Source: JAHJDR01 sp964609965
GTDB taxonomy: Bacteria; UBA10199; JADGCS01
Direction of reading: 5' to 3'
DNA: 9,902 nucleotides
Assembly: GCA_964609965.1 (NCBI GenBank)
Contig: CAZSTS010000036.1
Coordinates: 1-9,902, forward strand
Made by a program: the position numbers and the translations under genes. This document shows positions 6,595 to 9,902 of the stretch, in pieces (the stretch's first letter is position 1; each line of letters begins with the position of its first letter). Under the pieces are notes generated by a model that made no database searches, was not told where the DNA came from, and saw only the letters and a list, made by a program, of their open reading frames with translations.

Positions 6595-6623
6595 TTTACA
6601 TTTTCTGTAATCTCACCTAAAAA
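6595..6623 (+). promoter_or_regulatory. Possible sigma70-type promoter of the M49 gene
   Basis: TTTACA (6595-6600, 5 of 6 to the -35 consensus) and TAAAAA (6618-6623, 4 of 6 to the -10 consensus) are exactly 17 bp apart. Transcription would begin near 6630, only about 3 nt before the ATG at 6633, giving an almost leaderless mRNA. This agrees with the absence of a ribosome-binding site there. The 8-bp palindrome ACCGCGGT (6623-6630) lies over the predicted start and could be a regulator site. Confidence 0.35.
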
Positions 6624-6632
6624 CCGCGGTCT

Positions 6633-8729
6633 ATGAAGATAAAAAAAATACTACCTTATATATTAGTTGTTGGTTTTGGATTGGGTTTGGTGCTTTGGCA
6701 TTCAAATTGGGATTTTACAACCAAACTTAAACCTATCGCTAAAAAAGAAGCGCCTCCTATTGAAGAACCTAAACCAAAAGATGATTTTAAATATGTTGCT
6801 GAGCAATTTGCTGATATCATGATGCTTCGTTACAATGTCCCAGGTTTTGAGGATCTCAATCTAGAACAAAAAAAGTATCTTTATTATCTTCAAGAGGCAG
6901 GATTGTCTGGCAGAGATATTATTTACGATCAAATGTACAAGCATGGTCTTCTTATTCGAAAAACATTAGAACAGGTCGTGAAATATTATGAGGGAGAGAG
7001 AGGTACTGACGAATTCAAGAGCTTTCTCACCTATGTTAAGCGTGTTTGGGTGGCCAGTGGTATTCATCATCACAGGACAGGTGACAAGCTAAAGGCAGGT
7101 TTTTCAAAAAAATTCTTTTCTCAATTGATTAACCAGTCTCCCAAGGCTGTTTTTCCCATGACCAATAAGGAGCTTATTAAAAAACTCACTCCTATTATTT
7201 TTAATCCATGGGTTGCTGCTAAAGGGACAAGTCGAAACTCAAAAAAAGATCTTATCAAATCTTCGGCCGTGAATTTTTATGAAGGTGTGACTCAATGGCA
7301 AGTAGAGAATTATTACAAAAAAATGATTGATCCAAAAGATGAAGAACCTGTGCTGTATGGGCTTAATACTAAGGTTGTAAAAGAAAAGTGGAAAATCAAA
7401 GAGCTTCCTTGGAAAGTTGGTGGGCTCTACACGGAAGCCATAGAGAAGATCGTGTTCTGGCTTGAACAGGCTATGCCTCTTGCAGAAAACAAAACACAGA
7501 AAAAGGCACTTGGTAAGTTGATCGAATTTTATAAAACTGGAGATCTCAAAACTTTTGATGAGTACAGCATATTATGGGTGAAGGATGCCGATCCTTTTAT
7601 AGATGTTGTGAATGGGTTTATTGAAAACTATGATGACCCTTTAGGCCAAAAGGGCACTTATGAATCTTTTACTTCAATTAAAGATGTCGAGAACACCAAG
7701 TTGGTAAAAATTGTTAGTGGTAATGCGCAGTGGTTTGAAGACAATGCCCCTATTCATGATGAATACAAAAAGAAAGATGTGAAGGGGATTTCGGCCAAGG
7801 CAATTTACATGGTTTCGGGCGCTGGTGAAACCATACCTGTTTCTGGCATTGGTGTTAATCTTCCTAATTCAACTTGGATCAGAAAAGCGCATGGTTCTAA
7901 ATCAGTGTCTATAAGCAATCTGACACATGCTTGGCTAGAGGGATACAAAGAAAGTGGTGTGCTCGAAGAATTTGCTTATTCTCAAGAAGAAGTTTCTCTC
8001 GAAAGAGAATACGGGGCTCTTGCTGATAGTCTTCATACAGCTTTGCACGAGGTTATTGGTCATGCTTCGGGTAAGGTAAAACCAGAGGTAGGAAACCCTA
8101 ACACTGTATTTAAGAGTTATTATTTTTCATTCGAAGAAGCTAGGTCAGATTTATTTGGTCTTTATTATATCATGGATCCTAAGCTTGTTGAGCTAGGTTT
8201 GATGCCTAACCTAGATGTCGGAAAGGCAGCGTATAACTATACTATTATCAAAGGTCTTATGACTCAGTTGGCACGTGTGAAATTAGGGGATGATATTGAA
8301 GACTCTCATACACGCAATCGTTACCTGATAGCCAGGTGGGTTCTCGAGAAGGGAAAGGCTGATAACGTCATTGAGAGAAAAATAAGAAAGGGCAAAACAT
8401 TCTACGTCATTAATGATTATCAAAAGTTGCGTGAACTTTTTGGCCAACTGCTCAAAGAGATTCAACACATAAAATCAGAGGGTAATTATAAAGCCGGTAA
8501 GGCGTTGGTCGAAAACTATGGTGTTAAACCAGATCCTGCTATTCACAAAGAAGTCAAAGAGCGCTGGGCTAAGCTTGGTGTGGCACCTCATGAAGCCTTT
8601 ATTGCTGCATATCTAATTCCAGAAGTTGTTGAGAATGAGATTGTGGATGTGAAGATTGAATATCCTACAGACTTTACTGATCAGATGTTGTTTTTTGGAG
8701 AGAAGTATTCGTATTTGCCAGTTAATTAA
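6633..8729 (+). CDS. M49 family dipeptidyl peptidase (DPP III-like), membrane-anchored
   Basis: The 698-residue protein is a zinc dipeptidyl peptidase of family M49, releasing N-terminal dipeptides from oligopeptides. The family-specific HExxxGH-type motif is HEVIGH at residues 472-477 (the M49 spacing seen in HELLGH of DPP III), followed by ASGK. The second signature, EExR, is EEARSD at 501-506 and supplies the third zinc ligand (Glu501 or Glu502). The short spacing between the two motifs (about 24 residues) fits bacterial rather than animal DPP III. Conserved C-terminal segments include SHTRNRYLIARW and ENYGVKPDPAIH. Unlike cytosolic eukaryotic DPP III, it begins with two-to-three lysines and a hydrophobic stretch (about 7-23), so it is exported or anchored in the inner membrane facing the periplasm. 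No Shine-Dalgarno precedes ATG 6633, and no nearby alternative start exists. It lies downstream of the M16 peptidase gene, whose products could be its substrates. Confidence 0.93.
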   Translation: MKIKKILPYILVVGFGLGLVLWHSNWDFTTKLKPIAKKEAPPIEEPKPKDDFKYVAEQFADIMMLRYNVPGFEDLNLEQKKYLYYLQEAGLSGRDIIYDQMYKHGLLIRKTLEQVVKYYEGERGTDEFKSFLTYVKRVWVASGIHHHRTGDKLKAGFSKKFFSQLINQSPKAVFPMTNKELIKKLTPIIFNPWVAAKGTSRNSKKDLIKSSAVNFYEGVTQWQVENYYKKMIDPKDEEPVLYGLNTKVVKEKWKIKELPWKVGGLYTEAIEKIVFWLEQAMPLAENKTQKKALGKLIEFYKTGDLKTFDEYSILWVKDADPFIDVVNGFIENYDDPLGQKGTYESFTSIKDVENTKLVKIVSGNAQWFEDNAPIHDEYKKKDVKGISAKAIYMVSGAGETIPVSGIGVNLPNSTWIRKAHGSKSVSISNLTHAWLEGYKESGVLEEFAYSQEEVSLEREYGALADSLHTALHEVIGHASGKVKPEVGNPNTVFKSYYFSFEEARSDLFGLYYIMDPKLVELGLMPNLDVGKAAYNYTIIKGLMTQLARVKLGDDIEDSHTRNRYLIARWVLEKGKADNVIERKIRKGKTFYVINDYQKLRELFGQLLKEIQHIKSEGNYKAGKALVENYGVKPDPAIHKEVKERWAKLGVAPHEAFIAAYLIPEVVENEIVDVKIEYPTDFTDQMLFFGEKYSYLPVN

Positions 8730-8730
8730 T

Positions 8731-8784
8731 CGTCAATCGGTATCGGTTACGAAGCCCGTATCGTTTAGCGGTTACGGTGACGTG
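8731..8784. repeat. Degenerate CGGTTA-type repeat cluster
   Basis: The gap between the convergent M49 and prepilin genes contains CGGTAT-CGGTTA-CG (from 8738) and CGGTTA-CGGTGA-CG (from 8769), two blocks with a period near 6 bp. The word CGGTTACG is exact at 8744-8751 and 8769-8776, 25 bp apart. CGTCA and TGACG bound the region as a weak inverted pair. A related word, GTAACCG, lies at 3611-3617 upstream of the M16 gene. No T-run terminator is present for either converging gene. Confidence 0.45.
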
Positions 8785-8810
8785 GAATAATAAATATCGA
8801 AAGAGATGGG

Positions 8811-9335
8811 CTATTGAAGATTGTAGCCCAGAAAGGCGAGAGGAACGACATAGGCTGAAATGGTGATGTTTCCTTCCTTGCCCCTTGGTTTTGACTTTAC
8901 CGAGACCTTAATGCGTCGGACATTTGGTAAATTACTTGAGTTGGGTGTTAAGGGATTGCCAAGGCTGTCATAATAATCAAACCACATATTACTAACGTGT
9001 TTTAACAAAACATCGTTGTTTCTAACAACCGTGTCTGAAACGTGTTGTTTATAGGTGACTGGTCCGGTAGCTGAATCAGTGAAAGTAATACGTGATGTTT
9101 GGATGTCTGTGATATCCCCAGCATTAATTTTTTCCATTTCAGTCGTCATTTTATTTAGTGCAAATCTTAAGTCAGCAACAGTCGATTTTCGGTTTGTGAT
9201 GAAAGAAAATGCATCAGTGTGAGTAGCTATTGTTTCTGCTGAAGCTATCATGACTATACTCATGATCAGAATAGTCAAAATGAGTTCCATTGAAGTAAAG
9301 CCTTTACGAGAGTTTATTATATTTTTCATAAGCAT
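8811..9335 (-). CDS. Type IV prepilin-like protein (PilW/GspJ-like minor pilin)
   Basis: The 174-residue protein has a class III prepilin leader: a short basic N-terminus ending in RKG (Gly12), then FTSMELILTILIMSIVMIASAE, with Glu at +5 of the mature protein and a hydrophobic helix about 20 residues long. A prepilin peptidase (PilD) would cut after Gly12 and the helix would pack in a pilus or pseudopilus. The C-terminal domain is beta-rich, with MWFDYYDSLGNPL followed by a strand pair, a pattern common in PilW/GspJ-type minor pilins. The ATG overlaps the stop codon of the preceding prepilin gene by one base (TAATG), implying translational coupling; AGGA lies 8 nt upstream. A second ATG at 9329 is possible. 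The exact subunit type is uncertain; it could belong to a type IV pilus, a type II secretion pseudopilus or a DNA-uptake pilus. Confidence 0.82.
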   Translation of the reverse strand: MLMKNIINSRKGFTSMELILTILIMSIVMIASAETIATHTDAFSFITNRKSTVADLRFALNKMTTEMEKINAGDITDIQTSRITFTDSATGPVTYKQHVSDTVVRNNDVLLKHVSNMWFDYYDSLGNPLTPNSSNLPNVRRIKVSVKSKPRGKEGNITISAYVVPLAFLGYNLQ

Positions 9336-9763
9336 TAATATTTTCCTACCAAACCAGTTACTACAACATTTTCTGAAGGATCTGGTCCATAGCCTACCTT
9401 GACTTCTACTTTTTTTAATATTTGTCCTGGTGCAGCTGGGGTTTTTAAATCTCCAGGTGTGACGTCAACAATATGTACCTTTCTTTTGTAGCCGGTAAAG
9501 GGACCTGATAATATTTCATCAGGGTAGTTTGAAGGAACGACGTGGTTATAACCTAGAGCCATTTTATCGGCGACAATGTTTTCGAGTTTTTCAGAAGCGA
9601 GTTGTGTGGCAATGATTTCTTTGTCCGAAAAATTAAGATTAGAAACAACTCCTTGGATAGCTTGCATGCTGCTAACGAGAGCTAAGCTTAAAATACATAT
9701 TGTAAGGACAGCTTCTACGAGGGAGATGCCTTTGTTATCAGTTGTAAACAAAATCTTTTTCAT
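9335..9763 (-). CDS. Type IV prepilin-like protein (PilV/GspI-like minor pilin)
   Basis: The 142-residue protein begins with a leader ending in NKG (Gly12) followed by ISLVEAVLTICILSLALVSS, with Glu at +5: a prepilin peptidase site and N-terminal helix. The next segment, SDKEIIATQLASEKLENIVADK (about 47-68), matches the Ala-x-x-Leu-Ala-x-x-Lys-Leu-Glu pattern usual in PilV and GspI proteins, here before a small beta domain. ATG 9763 was preferred over the in-frame ATG 9775 because GGAAG lies 5 nt before it, while nothing like a ribosome-binding site precedes 9775. The gene overlaps the downstream prepilin gene by one base, and its start overlaps the end of the upstream partial frame by 26 nt, so the three look like one minus-strand operon. 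Whether it serves adhesion, motility, secretion or DNA uptake cannot be told from this window. Confidence 0.8.
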   Translation of the reverse strand: MKKILFTTDNKGISLVEAVLTICILSLALVSSMQAIQGVVSNLNFSDKEIIATQLASEKLENIVADKMALGYNHVVPSNYPDEILSGPFTGYKRKVHIVDVTPGDLKTPAAPGQILKKVEVKVGYGPDPSENVVVTGLVGKY

Positions 9764-9902
9764 AAGTACTTCCATCTAAAAAGTGATATTGCACAGTGAA
9801 TGTAGTGGGTATTTGTGGTGCGCTACCAAAAGGATACATGAATTTAAGAGAGCGTAAAATATTTTGTGTAAACTGAACCATGTTGTTAAACGACCACATT
9901 TG
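9738..9902 (-). CDS. C-terminal fragment of an upstream gene, cut by the window edge
   Basis: A frame open from the window edge codes for 54 residues and ends at TGA (9738-9740). It contains FMYPFGSAPQIPTTFTVQYHF and ends in STYEKDFVYN, a beta-strand-like, aromatic-rich tail. It overlaps the start of the PilV/GspI-like gene by 26 nt, which suggests a tightly packed operon. Its position suggests another pilus-assembly or minor-pilin component, but no family is recognisable. A second frame is also open here up to a TAG at 9776-9778; its Cys- and His-rich composition looks less natural, so I prefer this frame. The sequence to the right of the window is needed to confirm it. Confidence 0.5.
   Translation of the reverse strand, partial: QMWSFNNMVQFTQNILRSLKFMYPFGSAPQIPTTFTVQYHFLDGSTYEKDFVYN

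Noticed and set aside
9776..9902. Alternative upstream frame ending at TAG 9776-9778
   Set aside because: It is open to the window edge, but its Cys/His-rich composition looks like a shadow; the frame ending at 9738 reads more like a real protein.

Overview
This 9.9 kb bacterial window is AT-rich and comes from a Gram-negative organism. It holds a secreted multihaem c-type cytochrome, two membrane-anchored periplasmic-type metallopeptidases and a cluster of type IV prepilin-like genes. This mix would suit a deltaproteobacterium-like or Bdellovibrionota-like bacterium, but nothing in the sequence fixes the taxonomy and I hold that placement with low confidence.

Layout, left to right. Positions 45-1436 (minus strand) are a two-gene unit: a homocysteine S-methyltransferase-family gene, followed after 9 nt by a short CatA-like acyltransferase that lacks the catalytic C-terminal part of its family. 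A gap of about 380 bp (1437-1815) contains two exact 13-bp direct repeats and, most unusually, a 169-bp imperfect palindrome (1576-1744) that no gene explains. Positions 1816-3159 (minus) encode an exported cytochrome with 14 haem-binding-type motifs arranged in pairs. Positions 3276-3521 (minus) encode a small GIY-YIG domain protein.

Divergent from it, on the plus strand, lie an insulysin/pitrilysin-type M16 peptidase (3644-6505) and a dipeptidyl peptidase III-type M49 peptidase (6633-8729). Both have an N-terminal membrane anchor or signal, and they probably act in sequence on peptides outside the cytoplasm: the M16 enzyme cuts oligopeptides and the M49 enzyme removes dipeptides. On the minus strand, 8811-9902 hold two tightly packed prepilin-like genes (PilV/GspI-like, then PilW/GspJ-like) and the 3' end of an upstream gene cut by the window edge.

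The short gaps flanking the peptidase genes carry degenerate 6-7 bp tandem repeats (GTGGATC-type and CGGTTA-type) that are GC-richer than their surroundings. I found no rRNA, tRNA, CRISPR, IS transposase or convincing rho-independent terminator. The stretches that look least described are the 169-bp palindrome and the mixed CX2CH/CX3CH/CX6CH cytochrome.
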